A stretch of 38,466 nt of DNA from positions 1 through 38,466 of the forward strand of contig JAPPDX010000001.1 in NCBI GenBank assembly GCA_028824415.1, read 5' to 3'. The position numbers and the translations under genes were made by a program. The notes beneath the pieces were generated by a model that was not told where the DNA came from, did not search any database, and saw nothing but the letters and a program-made list of their open reading frames with translations. This document shows, piece after piece, positions 8,645-17,336 of this stretch (the stretch's first letter is position 1; every line of letters begins with the position of its first letter). The DNA is from a bacterium (GTDB taxonomy: Bacteria; Actinomycetota; Acidimicrobiia; Acidimicrobiales; CATQHL01).

Positions 8645-8721
8645 AGTGGCGCCCTGACCGTTCGAAGCGACTCGTCAACGATCGTATTGCTCGTCAGTGC
8701 TACCGCATTCTCGGCATGTCG

Positions 8722-9078
8722 CTAGCCGCACGTACCCTCACCTCTATCGTCAGTGTCACCATCGCCATTCGCGTCTGCATTCGCTCCTGGATTAGCCGTC
8801 CAGGTATGCCCGGCCGCCCTACACGACACTCCTGTTAGGTACTGTGCTGAAATATCGGTGTCCTGCCTTTGAAGATCCTCGACAGCTTGATCTCCGCGAG
8901 TTATCAGCACTCCAGCGATGGCACCGGCTATAGCCAATAGCACTACAATGATGATGACCGTCTGAAGGGCGATTCCTTGTGCGTCTGCAAGTAGCTCGGG
9001 GTGCCTGTTGCGCAGCGTCATGAACGCAACTCCGGCCAGTGTCGGTACGAGTAAGGAGAGAAGGATGATGGCGAGCAT
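8722..9078 (-). CDS. Pilin-like protein with Asp-rich C-terminus (candidate Flp major pilin)
   Basis: 118 residues with two hydrophobic stretches: the very N-terminus (LAIILLSLLVPTLAGVAFM) and residues about 40-60 (VIIIVVLLAIAGAIAGVLI). The latter follows a short acidic/Gly segment (ELLADAQGIALQ) resembling the Flp pilin junction. The C-terminus has two cysteines (SCRAAG ... GTCG) bracketing an Asn/Asp/Gly-rich segment DANGDGDTDD that looks like an EF-hand/dockerin-type calcium loop. A good ribosome site (AGGA, 7 bases before ATG) and a 153-bp AT-richer leader point to separate or boosted expression, as expected for a major pilin. Typical Flp pilins are about 50-70 residues, so the size is unusual. 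It sits between TadC and the TadE-like genes. Confidence 0.6.
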   Translation of the reverse strand: MLAIILLSLLVPTLAGVAFMTLRNRHPELLADAQGIALQTVIIIVVLLAIAGAIAGVLITRGDQAVEDLQRQDTDISAQYLTGVSCRAAGHTWTANPGANADANGDGDTDDRGEGTCG

Positions 9079-9231
9079 CTGTTGTTCCTTTCTTGATTGT
9101 GCTTGGGACTCGGATTCGATTTGGCTTTGCAGTCAGATGGTTGCTTCTAGCTCTACGGGGGCACCTCCAAAGCGATTCTTGACAAATCGACAAGACACCG
9201 AATAGAAGAATTTGAAATCGGAGCCATGCCG

Positions 9232-10131
9232 CTACAGCCCCGGTCCGCCGAGGGAAGCGCCGTCCATGATTCCGGCCAGAGGTGGGTAGCCCATGATGAT
9301 CATGAAGGCGGCGCCGATGAGCGCCAAGGGGGCGCCCATCTTCTCGCCGGCGGAGGCGGCAGCGGCGTCGGCTTCGTGCATGGCCTTGGAGCGCGCCGCC
9401 TCGACCTGCGACAGGATGGTCTCGCGGGAGCCCGCCCCGGTGGTGCCGGCCAATTCGAGGGCGGCGCAGAAGGGGTCGAGAAAGCGCAGCCGGCGCCCGT
9501 CGGCCAGGCGGCGCAGCCCGGTCCACGGCGGCTCACCCCGGGCCGCGGAGACGCGTAGCGCGTCGCGCAGCGTCCTGAACACCGGCTGCTCGCTGTAGGA
9601 GGCTGCCGTCACCAGCGCCGCGAAGGTGTCGGAGCCGGCGGTCACCAACTGGCCGGCCAGTTCGAGCCACGACTCGGTGACCTGCTGGAAGTACTTGCGC
9701 TCCTTGTCGGCCTCGGTCTTCAGGAACGAGTCGGGCAGCCACCATCCGCCGAGCGCCCCCAGAGCGGCGGCCGCCACAAGGATGAGCGGCGGCAGGTCGA
9801 GGCCAAGGAGGCCGGCCAGGTACCCGCCGCCGCCGAGCAGTGCCGCACCCACGATGAGACCGGTGATCTTGGCCACAACGTGGCTCTCGAGGCTGCGGCC
9901 GACCATGCGTGCGTCCTGCACGAGCGAGGACTTGCCGCGCAGCTCCTGCTCCAGCCAACTCGTCATCCGGCGCAGTGATGCGCGCAGCGAGCGGCTCTCG
10001 CCGGCCTCCGCGGCTGCGGCGAGCAGCGCCGGCTCTTCCTCGCCGGGAGCGCGGCGAGGGAGGAACGCGAGGACCAGGAACAGCAGACCCAGCCCGCCGA
10101 CGGCACCCATCAGGATGACCAACGAGGTCAT
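9232..10131 (-). CDS. tadC: TadC, inner-membrane platform protein of the Tad/Flp pilus
   Basis: 299-residue type II secretion system F-domain protein. The first helix is MTSLVILMGAVGGLGLLFLVLAFL, followed by a soluble segment, a double membrane segment (LIVGAALLGGGGYLAGLLGLDLPPLILVAAAALGALGGWWLP), then the cytoplasmic T2SSF domain (about 125-250) and a C-terminal helix (ALIGAAFMIIMGYPP). The N-terminal text (ILMGAVGGLGLL) resembles that of TadB (MFLGAIGGLGVL), showing the two are paralogues. Its ATG overlaps the TadB stop in an ATGA. With TadB it forms the membrane platform that couples the TadA ATPase to pilin extrusion. Confidence 0.85.
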   Translation of the reverse strand: MTSLVILMGAVGGLGLLFLVLAFLPRRAPGEEEPALLAAAAEAGESRSLRASLRRMTSWLEQELRGKSSLVQDARMVGRSLESHVVAKITGLIVGAALLGGGGYLAGLLGLDLPPLILVAAAALGALGGWWLPDSFLKTEADKERKYFQQVTESWLELAGQLVTAGSDTFAALVTAASYSEQPVFRTLRDALRVSAARGEPPWTGLRRLADGRRLRFLDPFCAALELAGTTGAGSRETILSQVEAARSKAMHEADAAAASAGEKMGAPLALIGAAFMIIMGYPPLAGIMDGASLGGPGL

Positions 10132-11042
10132 GAGTCTTGAGCCCCGGCAGCAAGGGGTGAGGAGTCCACACCCTGTTCCTCATCCACCGACAGGAGGCGG
10201 ATCGGCACGCCCGATTCGGAGAGCTTCAGCACCCAGAAGACGTTGCCGAAGATCAACACGCCGACCGCCAGGAGCACGACTTGGCCGATCGTGGAGCCGA
10301 ACGGGTCGAAGAAGCCCCTGTTGAACACGAACATGAAGCCCACTGCGATGATCGTGACGAACAGGATGGCCGTCACCTGCGTCCAAGCCCGGCTGTTGGC
10401 GACCTCGTTGCGGCGGCGCATCTCCACCTCGTTGCGCATGCCTCGGGCGGTGCTCTCGAACGCCTCGGTGACCCGGGCGCCGGAGTCCCAGGCGATCTTC
10501 ATGCCCAGCACCAGGCGATCGGCGAACGGCGAGCGCATCTCGGCGGCGAACCAGTCGAGCGCGGGCGGGAGGCCCACGGTGCGGGCCAGGGCCGTCATGT
10601 TTACGACGGCGGGTCGCAACTTGGCGGGGGCGTTCTCGGCGGAGAGGCAGACCGCCTCGAACAGCGAGCCGCTGGCGCCGACCAGGTCGCGCACCTGCTC
10701 GGCCCACTGCGAGTAGGCCTCGATCTCGTCGGTCACGGCCTGGCGCTTCCGCGGCGCTTGCAGCATGAGCGGACCCATGTAGCCGGCCATGGCCCCCAGC
10801 AGTCCGCCGACCGGCCAACCCGTGGCGTACCAGCCGCCCAGGCCGAGCGCCGCCGCCAGCACGAGTTGAAGCGCCCGGTCGGCGAGCGCCTTGCGCGCCT
10901 CGGCGCGGCTGCCCTTGGCGCGGAACTTCTTGAGGCGGGTCTGCTCCTCGTCCTTCGGGGGCTTGCGCCGGAAGCCCAGTGCCATGACGAGCACACCGAG
11001 CCCGCCGATCGCCCCGAGGAACATCACCGTGGCGGCGGTCAT
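10128..11042 (-). CDS. tadB: TadB, inner-membrane platform protein of the Tad/Flp pilus
   Basis: 304 residues. The start MTAATVMFLGAIGGLGVLVMALGFRRKP is chosen at 11042 because it forms an ATGA overlap with the TadA stop; a longer open frame upstream is only the shadow of TadA. Membrane segments occur at the N-terminus, at about residues 60-100 (LVLAAALGLGGWYATGWPVGGLLGAMAGYMGP) and near the C-terminus (VTAILFVTIIAVGFMFVFN; IGQVVLLAVGVLIFGNVFWVL). The middle is the T2SSF cytoplasmic domain. It acts together with TadC as the core of the pilus assembly platform. Confidence 0.87.
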   Translation of the reverse strand: MTAATVMFLGAIGGLGVLVMALGFRRKPPKDEEQTRLKKFRAKGSRAEARKALADRALQLVLAAALGLGGWYATGWPVGGLLGAMAGYMGPLMLQAPRKRQAVTDEIEAYSQWAEQVRDLVGASGSLFEAVCLSAENAPAKLRPAVVNMTALARTVGLPPALDWFAAEMRSPFADRLVLGMKIAWDSGARVTEAFESTARGMRNEVEMRRRNEVANSRAWTQVTAILFVTIIAVGFMFVFNRGFFDPFGSTIGQVVLLAVGVLIFGNVFWVLKLSESGVPIRLLSVDEEQGVDSSPLAAGAQDS

Positions 11043-12706
11043 CGTGGCCTCTCGGCGCCACCCGGCGGCGGCGACTCCGGGTAGCCGCCACCGGGTGACT
11101 GTGCCCGACGCGCCGGGGACAGCGCAGTCGGCTGCTGCTGCTGGGCCACGGGTGCCGGCACCGGCGCAGCGGGCGCTCGAGCGGGTGTACCAGGCGCTGG
11201 AGCCGGCTGGGCAGGCGGTTGCGGACGGGGTCGCCGGGGTTCCTGTTGTGGCTGCGGTTGCGGCTGACCGGATAGTTGCGCGGGCACCGGCCGGCCGGCG
11301 GGCGCGTGCTGAGACGGCGCCGGCTGGGGCACTCCCTGAGGTCGCTGTGGAGGCTGGGCAACCGGCTGGGCCGCGACCGGGTGAGCACGGTCTCGGCGGA
11401 ACTGCGGGGGCCGGCCGGGCTCGCCGAGCGACCGGGGATCGAAACCCGAGTCGCACAGCCGGGCCAGCGCCTGCCCGTCGGGCTTGAACGGCTTGGTGTA
11501 CACGGCAACGCCGTTGGGGCCGGGGCCGAACACCTCCGACGTGAGCACCCTGCCGTCCTCGTATCCGGTGACCTCCCTGATGGAGGTGATGGCCCGCCGC
11601 CCGTCGGGCAGCTTCTTGATGTACACGAGCAGGTGCAGCACCTCGGCGATCTCGCGCAGCACCGAGTCGGGCGTGGGGGCGTCGGGCGAGCGTTGGGCGT
11701 AGATCAGCATCTTGTTGATGGCGGCCCGGGTGCTGCCGGCGTGGATGGTGCCCAGCGACCCGTCGTTGCCGATGCCCATGGCCTGCAGCAGTTGCATGAC
11801 CTCGCCGCCGCGCACCTCCCCCACGATCACCCGGTCGGGCGACATCCGCAGCGCCGCCTTGGCCAAGTCGTAGGTGGTGATCTCGCCGGTGCCCTCGGTG
11901 TTGGCCGTGCGGGTCTCGAGCGCGAGCGTGCGGGGGTGCAGACCCGACGAGCGCAGGTGCAACTCGAGGGTGTCCTCGATGGTGACCAGCAACTCCCACT
12001 GGGGAATCTCCGAGATCAGCGAGCGCAGCAGCGTGGTCTTGCCCGCACCGGTGCCGCCGACGACGAGCAGGTTGGCGGGGTTCGGAGGTCGCACGGCCGC
12101 CCGCAGCACCTCGCTGATCTGCGGGGTGACGGTGCCCTTCTCCTCCAGCCCGCCGAGGGAGGCCTGCAGCATGCGGTGGCGACGGATGACGACCGAGGTG
12201 CGCTCTGCCACCGACGTGACGGCGAAGAGGCGGTGTCCCGAGGCGAGGCGCAGGTCGAGGATCGGCGAGGCGGTGTCGAAGCGCCGGGACGTGTGCCCCG
12301 CGGTCGCCGCCAGGTGGCGGATCATCATGACGAGCTCTTCCTCGCTGGTGGCGACGGGGGCCGCCGGGATCCGCTCGCCGTTCGCCAGCGACAGCACGAC
12401 GTTGTCGTGGCCGAGGATGTGGATGTTCTCGACGTCGTGCCGGTCGAGCAGCGGGGCGAGAGCGCCTCCGCCCATCAGGCCCCGGACGTTGCCGATGAAC
12501 TCGCGGATCGCCTCGGAATCGAGCTGCGCCGAGCCGGAAATCAACGCCGAGGTGTTGTACTCGCGGGCGATCCGCTCACCGAGGTCGACGAGCTGGCGGT
12601 CGACCTCGTCGGTCGGGAGCCTCTGGCGCTCCAACTCGAGGTAGCGCTCGAGCAGGTGCTCGTGGTGGCGCCGGAACAGTTCGACCGCGGGACTCACATC
12701 GGCCAT
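11039..12706 (-). CDS. tadA: TadA/CpaF secretion ATPase with Pro/Gln-rich C-terminal tail
   Basis: Hexameric type II/IV secretion ATPase that drives Flp pilus assembly. From the ATG at 12706 it is 555 residues. Walker A GGTGAGKTT is at about 217-225, the Asp box TIEDTLEL follows at about 242, the Walker B region RVIVGEVRGGE at about 292, and the His box GTIHAGST at about 319. After residue about 430 comes a tail of about 125 residues very rich in Pro, Gln and Ala (for example QPQPQPQQEPRRPRPQPP), not part of the usual CpaF core. An upstream GTG at 12748 would add 14 residues, but the 12706 ATG has an AGGGG 8-10 bases upstream. It ends in an ATGA overlap with TadB. Confidence 0.93.
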   Translation of the reverse strand: MADVSPAVELFRRHHEHLLERYLELERQRLPTDEVDRQLVDLGERIAREYNTSALISGSAQLDSEAIREFIGNVRGLMGGGALAPLLDRHDVENIHILGHDNVVLSLANGERIPAAPVATSEEELVMMIRHLAATAGHTSRRFDTASPILDLRLASGHRLFAVTSVAERTSVVIRRHRMLQASLGGLEEKGTVTPQISEVLRAAVRPPNPANLLVVGGTGAGKTTLLRSLISEIPQWELLVTIEDTLELHLRSSGLHPRTLALETRTANTEGTGEITTYDLAKAALRMSPDRVIVGEVRGGEVMQLLQAMGIGNDGSLGTIHAGSTRAAINKMLIYAQRSPDAPTPDSVLREIAEVLHLLVYIKKLPDGRRAITSIREVTGYEDGRVLTSEVFGPGPNGVAVYTKPFKPDGQALARLCDSGFDPRSLGEPGRPPQFRRDRAHPVAAQPVAQPPQRPQGVPQPAPSQHAPAGRPVPAQLSGQPQPQPQQEPRRPRPQPPAQPAPAPGTPARAPAAPVPAPVAQQQQPTALSPARRAQSPGGGYPESPPPGGAERPR

Positions 12707-12737
12707 GACCACCGCCCCTGGTACGGCTTCGGTGCGG

Positions 12738-14108
12738 TCACAACGCACCCCCGTGACCGCTCGTGGAGGATCCCTGCGGCACGTGGCCGTGCAGACGCGC
12801 CGCCCAGTCCCGGAACGAGCCCGACGGAGCGATCTCGGGCTCGTCGCCGGATTCGAGTTGCGTGGCCTGCTCGGCGAGGTCCGGGGGTTGGTGAACCGGG
12901 TGCTGCGGCTGTCCGACCTGCTGGAGCGGCGGCTGGGGCTCGCGCTGAGCGAGAGGGGGCGGCGCCACCGGATGCGGCACCGGCGCGGCGTCGTAGGCGA
13001 GCGGCTGCTCCGGCGGGGATTCGTGCGGCGGCGGATACGCCGGGGGTTGCTGCTGGTACGCGGGCGCTTGGTCGTCGTGGGGCGGGTACGGCTGCTGCTC
13101 GTAACCGGACGGGGGCGGCGCCTGCTCGTAGCCGGGCTGGAGCGGGTGGGCTACCGGCGGTTGCCGGTAGGTCGGCAGCGGCGCGTCGTACTGCACAGGT
13201 TCGGGCGGCGGCGGCTCGTAATAGACCGCATGGCGGTCCACGGGGTACATCTGAGGATCCGGTGGCTGGTAGGCCCCGGCGGGCGTCGCCGGCGCAGCCT
13301 CCTCGGCGGCGGCATGCCCCGCGGTCGCCTCGCCAGCGCTCGGGCGCGCACGGTCGGAAGGCGGCGGCTTGGCGAGCGGCAGGAGCTTCTCGGCGACGTC
13401 CTCGAGGCTCGTCCGCCATTTCTTCGACTTGCGCTTGTTGCGGTTCAGGAACGCCGAGAGGTCGCCCGTCACATCCGGGGAGTCCTTGATCGACCCGGAG
13501 AACGTGATGTCACACTTCTCGCGCCACTCGTTCTCGGTGAAGGGCGACTCGCCGATGATCACCACGCAGCGCTCGACGTCGTGCCCGCAGGCGCCGGACG
13601 AGAGCACCGCGCCGATGTGCTCGAGACTCGTCGGCGAGCTGTCGCCCCGGGCCACGACGACCACGCCCGCCGCATTGCACGTGAGGGCGGCCGCCGCGGA
13701 ATCCGCGGTGATTCGCCCACCGTCGACGATCACCGCCATCTCGCTCTCGGCGATGTCCCGCAGCTCGCCCGCCCGGTCGCCCAGCCACTTCACGATCTCC
13801 CGAGCGCCCGTGGGGCTGGACGTCGACGGCATGACATGCAGGTTGTTGAACAGCACGTCCTGGGAATGGTCGATGAGGTTGCCGCCGCGCACCGGGACCC
13901 CCGACGCCACGAAAGACGCCGACCCGGGCGTGAACTGGATGCCGAGGTTGTGGCTGAGCGAGCCGCCGGCGGGATCGGCCTCGACCAGCAGCACCTCGGT
14001 CCCCGCGGAGGCCCACTGGGCCGCCAGGTACATGGCGGTCGTGGACCCACCGGGCGACCCGTTGGCGCTGTAGACGGTCAGCACCGCGCCCCGCTCCCAC
14101 CGCGGCAC
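12738..14108 (-). CDS. TadZ/CpaE-like ParA/MinD-family protein with degenerate P-loop and Pro-rich tail
   Basis: 456 residues from the GTG at 14108, which has GGAG 6 bases upstream; a GTG at 14084 is also possible. The N-terminal 240 residues have the MinD-like fold: LTVYSANGSPGGSTTAMYLA at the P-loop position, then VLLVEADPAGGSLSHNLG (the strand carrying the Asp). The P-loop reads NGSPGGSTT and lacks the usual Lys, as expected for TadZ-like localisation proteins with weak or absent ATP hydrolysis. From about residue 280 on, the chain is a long Pro/Tyr/Gln-rich disordered region (QQPPAYPPPHESPPEQP). A short conserved-looking end (SFRDWAARLHGHVP) may be a binding peptide. TadZ proteins place the Tad machine at a cell pole; that role is inferred. 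Confidence 0.8.
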   Translation of the reverse strand: MPRWERGAVLTVYSANGSPGGSTTAMYLAAQWASAGTEVLLVEADPAGGSLSHNLGIQFTPGSASFVASGVPVRGGNLIDHSQDVLFNNLHVMPSTSSPTGAREIVKWLGDRAGELRDIAESEMAVIVDGGRITADSAAAALTCNAAGVVVVARGDSSPTSLEHIGAVLSSGACGHDVERCVVIIGESPFTENEWREKCDITFSGSIKDSPDVTGDLSAFLNRNKRKSKKWRTSLEDVAEKLLPLAKPPPSDRARPSAGEATAGHAAAEEAAPATPAGAYQPPDPQMYPVDRHAVYYEPPPPEPVQYDAPLPTYRQPPVAHPLQPGYEQAPPPSGYEQQPYPPHDDQAPAYQQQPPAYPPPHESPPEQPLAYDAAPVPHPVAPPPLAQREPQPPLQQVGQPQHPVHQPPDLAEQATQLESGDEPEIAPSGSFRDWAARLHGHVPQGSSTSGHGGAL

Positions 14109-14136
14109 CCCGCACTCCGGCGGGCGCCTGCGGACC

Positions 14137-14943
14137 TCATGGGGACACTCCCTCGCCGCTCGGCAGGATCGGCCCGGGTTCGGCGAACACGTCGTCCGGG
14201 GCTCGAGTGGCATTCACCGATCCGTAGAGGTCGATCAACTCCTGCGTCGGCAACTCGAATCCGAGCTTCCAGATCCGGCGATCCGACGCCGCCGTGTAGC
14301 GGTCCACGACCTCCTGGATGGCCTTCGCCTCCGCAGGGGTGACGACGTAGGTGATGTCCTGGCCCCGGACGAAGTCGAGGTCGAGGACTCCGATGAGGCC
14401 GACCGACGGCTCGGCGAACTCGTCGCCGGTGGCCTCGGCGCCGAACAACGCGATCTTGTCGCCGGTGCTCAACTCCCCACCCGGCGCCTCGCCCGTCGGG
14501 AGGCTCACCTCGATGAGGACCTTGTCGGCGTCCTCCTCACCCGACAGCGGCGGCTGCTGGAACATGCCGGGCGTCACGAGCGTGCCGGTCGGAATCCGCC
14601 CCGTCGCCCACCTGCCGACCATCACCTCCGCGAACTGCGGCGGCACTCCCGCCGCGTCGCCGATGTTCGCCTCGACGATGCCGAAGTCGCTGAGCTCGGC
14701 GATCTCCCAACGTTGGATCGTCCGCGTCGTCACGAGGTACTCCTCGCGCACATCGAGCCCGCGGAGGATGTACCAGAACGCTCCTCCGGAGGCCACCACC
14801 AGCGCCAGCCCGAGTAGCAGCAGCCCGCCGCGGACACCGCCGTCGCTCTTCTGCCGCGTGGCACCCGGCAGCGCGACCTGGCGACGGCCTGCACCGCGCG
14901 CTGGCGGCTGCTTGGGTGTTCGGGTGTGCGCGACGTTGGACAT
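14137..14943 (-). CDS. CpaB/RcpC-like SAF-domain pilus assembly protein
   Basis: 268 residues. A basic cytoplasmic N-terminus (about 40 residues) is followed by one membrane helix (GGLLLLGLALVVASGGAFWYIL, about 40-61). A SAF-like domain comes next: YLVTTRTIQRWEIAELSDFGIVEANIG ... IPTGTLVTPGMF, the usual pattern of a strand, 'ISLTDFG', then the gate 'I..GT.L....F'. The rest is a periplasmic-type domain. In Flp loci this protein (CpaB/RcpC) links to the outer layers or to the cell wall. It is the first gene of the minus-strand Tad run, downstream of the divergent promoter region at 14944-15181. Confidence 0.8.
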   Translation of the reverse strand: MSNVAHTRTPKQPPARGAGRRQVALPGATRQKSDGGVRGGLLLLGLALVVASGGAFWYILRGLDVREEYLVTTRTIQRWEIAELSDFGIVEANIGDAAGVPPQFAEVMVGRWATGRIPTGTLVTPGMFQQPPLSGEEDADKVLIEVSLPTGEAPGGELSTGDKIALFGAEATGDEFAEPSVGLIGVLDLDFVRGQDITYVVTPAEAKAIQEVVDRYTAASDRRIWKLGFELPTQELIDLYGSVNATRAPDDVFAEPGPILPSGEGVSP

Positions 14944-15080
14944 TGGCCCTTCAGAGAGTTGCGCGCGTAGCCGCCCGAGGTGCCTCCCGACCCCGCGAAC
15001 ACCATCAACGACGCGCAGCCCGTGCTGCTGAGCAGCCTGTCGATCCGAGGCTGCTGATTCTGCCAGTTGTTTGTTAGAAA

Positions 15081-15104
15081 CTATACTATCAGAGCCAACA
15101 CCTA
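15081..15104. promoter_or_regulatory. Shared motif pair in the divergent spacer between cpaB-like and prepilin peptidase genes
   Basis: The plus strand has CTATACTA at 15081-15088 and CCAACACCTA at 15095-15104 inside an AT-rich part of the 238-bp divergent spacer (14944-15181). Both motifs recur at 6897-6911 upstream of the LysM gene. TATACT (plus) or TAGTAT (minus) could serve as a -10 element. The rest of this spacer shows nothing gene-like. Confidence 0.4.
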
Positions 15105-15181
15105 ATATCTGCGCAAGTTAGAGAAATTCAGGAAATCTTTCTTAACGACAAATAAGCGATAGAAGACTACAGTCCACCAAT

Positions 15182-15673
15182 GTGGCCGAGTCCCTCGTCA
15201 TCGCGGCCCTGGGCGTCTGGGCGGTGTCCGCCGTGCGGCTGGCGGTCATCGACTTCCGTACCCGCACGTTGCCCACGCGGATCATCTGGACGACCGCGGC
15301 CATCGTCTGGATCCTGTACGTGGTGAGTTCGCTGCTCTCGGGACGACCCGACGGGCTGGTCGGTGCGGCGATCGGTGCGGCGATCGGTGGGGGCGCGCTG
15401 GCGCTCGTGCATTTCGCGCATCCGCCGTCCATGGGATTCGGCGATGTGCGGCTGGCGGTCCTGCACGGCCTGCTCTGCGGGTGGTGGGGTTGGGAGATCG
15501 CCCTGACGGGCCTTGCCGCCGGATTCCTCCTGGCGCTGCCCCAGGCGCTGGTCACCCTGTTTCGCGAGGGGATCCGGGCCAGCAGAGCACTCGGCCCCTA
15601 CCTGATCGCGGGCACCGCGGCGGTGGTCGTCTGGAGCACCGTCACCCTGGGATTGTCGCCGTCCAGCTCCTAG
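15182..15673 (+). CDS. A24-family prepilin peptidase (TadV/CpaA-like)
   Basis: 163-residue integral membrane aspartic protease that cleaves the leader of prepilins at the cytoplasmic face. The first catalytic Asp is in AVIDFRTRTLPTRI (about residue 22), and the second in the family signature GFGDVRLA (about residue 91). Hydrophobic segments surround both. Only the peptidase core is present, without the N-methylase domain of PilD, as is normal for Tad-type enzymes. The GTG at 15182 begins the frame. It is divergent from the Tad operon, and its end overlaps recN by 32 bases tail-to-tail. It probably matures the pilin and TadE-like proteins encoded opposite. Confidence 0.88.
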   Translation: MAESLVIAALGVWAVSAVRLAVIDFRTRTLPTRIIWTTAAIVWILYVVSSLLSGRPDGLVGAAIGAAIGGGALALVHFAHPPSMGFGDVRLAVLHGLLCGWWGWEIALTGLAAGFLLALPQALVTLFREGIRASRALGPYLIAGTAAVVVWSTVTLGLSPSSS

Positions 15674-17240
15674 AGGACTGCAGGAGTTCGATCGCGTGGT
15701 CCCGGGCGGACCCGCTGTGCGGTGAGCCGGACAGCATCCGCGCCAACTCCACGAGCCGCCCGGCGTCGTCGAGCCCTTGGGCTGTCACCCGAGCCATTGC
15801 GCCATCGTCGATCTTCTGCAGGCTGACATGCGCATCGGCGAAGGCAGCCACCTGGGGAAGGTGGGTGACGACGACGGTCTGGCGCGCGACCGCCAACCGC
15901 GCGAGGGCGCGACCGACGGCCACTCCTGCCTCGCCTCCGATACCGGCGTCCACCTCGTCGAGCAGCACCGTCGGTGGCGCCGCCATGAGGACGACGTGCA
16001 GCGCCAGCATGGCCCGGGACAATTCACCACCGGAGGCGACCTTCGCCAGCGGCGCTGGCGTGGTCCCCGAATTGACGGCGAGCAGATACTCGACGTCATC
16101 GCCGGGATCGTCGCCAACGAGCAGGCTGAGAGAGGCGTTCGGCATCGCCAGCTCGCGCAACTCAACGGTCACGGACTCGGCGAGCCGGGGCGCCCCGACG
16201 CGGCGCCGCTCCCCCAGCCGGGCCGCCTCGACCCGCTCGACCTCCCGGGCCGCCGCCAGCTCGTCCCCCAGCCTTGCCGCCACGCCTTCGGCATCCTGCA
16301 GTTCCGCCAGCCGTCTGCGTGTCTCGTCCCGGAAGGCCATCACATCGGCCAGCGTGGCGCCGTAGCGGCGCCGCAGACCGGCCAGCAGCGCCCGGCGCTC
16401 GACGACCTCGGCCAGGCGGGCCGGATCCTCGCGCACCTCCTCCGCAAGGCGCCGGAGGTCGGCGGCTGCGTCGGTGACCTCCTCGGTAAGGCCGCGCAGC
16501 CGGTCGGCCGCCTCCGCCAGAGGCTCCCGCCCTTCGAGGTGTGCCAGTGCCTGCCCGAAGGCCTCACCGCCCGGGCCGTCGGCGCCGAGCAGGAAGGCGG
16601 CACCCGCTGCCGCCTCGCGCACCGCGGCGGCGTCGGCGAGCAAACGCTCCTCGGCCTCCAGGAGCCGGTCCTCGTCGGGATCCTCGAGGGTGGCGGAATC
16701 GAGTTCTTCCGCCTGATGCCTCAGAACGTCGATCTCGCGGGCCCGAGCGCGCTCGTCGCCGCCGAGCGCCGCCAGTCGTTCCTCGAGCTCGGCGCAGCGC
16801 CTCCGGGCCTCGACCAGCGGGGCGGTATCGACACTGGCGAAGCGGTCAAGGGCGTCGCGGCGCACCGCCGGGCGCAGCAGCGTCTGGTGGTTGTGCTGGC
16901 TGCAGATGTCCACCCGGCCGCCGACGGCCTCCTGCAGCGACCTCGCCCCCGCCAGATGGCCGTCCAGATAGCCGCGAGCGCGGCCCTCGGCCGGCACGAC
17001 CCGCCGCACGACCAGCTCGGTGCCGCCGTCGTCGACGAAGCGACCCTCGACCTCGGCCTCGGCGGCGCCGGCACGGACCAGTCCGGGATGGGCGCGACCG
17101 CCGGCCAGCAGTCCCACGGCCTGGGTCAGCAACGTCTTGCCGGCACCGGTCTCGCCGGTGAGCACCGTCATGCCGTCTCCGAAGCTGAGCGCCAACTCGT
17201 CGATCAGCACCATGTTCCGGACGACCAGGTCGGTCAGCAT
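15642..17240 (-). CDS. recN: DNA repair protein RecN
   Basis: 532-residue SMC-like ATPase for double-strand-break repair. Walker A is GETGAGKT near residue 30. A long Arg/Glu/Ala-rich coiled-coil middle follows (about 150-360, with AEERLLADAAAVREAAAG and similar). The ABC signature is SGGELSRAMLALHVVL (about 410-430) and Walker B VLLDEVDAGIGGEAG. The C-terminal 'TVVVTHLPQVAAFAD' H-loop is intact. The length is slightly under the usual 550-590 residues, with the shortening in the coiled-coil part. It is the last gene of the tlyA-nadK-recN series, 96 bases after nadK. Confidence 0.95.
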   Translation of the reverse strand: MLTDLVVRNMVLIDELALSFGDGMTVLTGETGAGKTLLTQAVGLLAGGRAHPGLVRAGAAEAEVEGRFVDDGGTELVVRRVVPAEGRARGYLDGHLAGARSLQEAVGGRVDICSQHNHQTLLRPAVRRDALDRFASVDTAPLVEARRRCAELEERLAALGGDERARAREIDVLRHQAEELDSATLEDPDEDRLLEAEERLLADAAAVREAAAGAAFLLGADGPGGEAFGQALAHLEGREPLAEAADRLRGLTEEVTDAAADLRRLAEEVREDPARLAEVVERRALLAGLRRRYGATLADVMAFRDETRRRLAELQDAEGVAARLGDELAAAREVERVEAARLGERRRVGAPRLAESVTVELRELAMPNASLSLLVGDDPGDDVEYLLAVNSGTTPAPLAKVASGGELSRAMLALHVVLMAAPPTVLLDEVDAGIGGEAGVAVGRALARLAVARQTVVVTHLPQVAAFADAHVSLQKIDDGAMARVTAQGLDDAGRLVELARMLSGSPHSGSARDHAIELLQSSRSWTATIPG

Positions 17241-17336
17241 GACCGGACCCCGGTTGGCCGTGCAGCTCCTTGCGTCTGGTACACGTCGTCTCCCCGCGGT
17301 CCCGTGCGCCGCGGCGGGCGTTGCCGCAGCGGCGTC

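Noticed and set aside
11043..11999. N-terminal extension of TadB by about 319 residues
   Set aside because: It overlaps almost all of the TadA C-terminus in another frame; the ATGA junction at 11042 gives the natural start.
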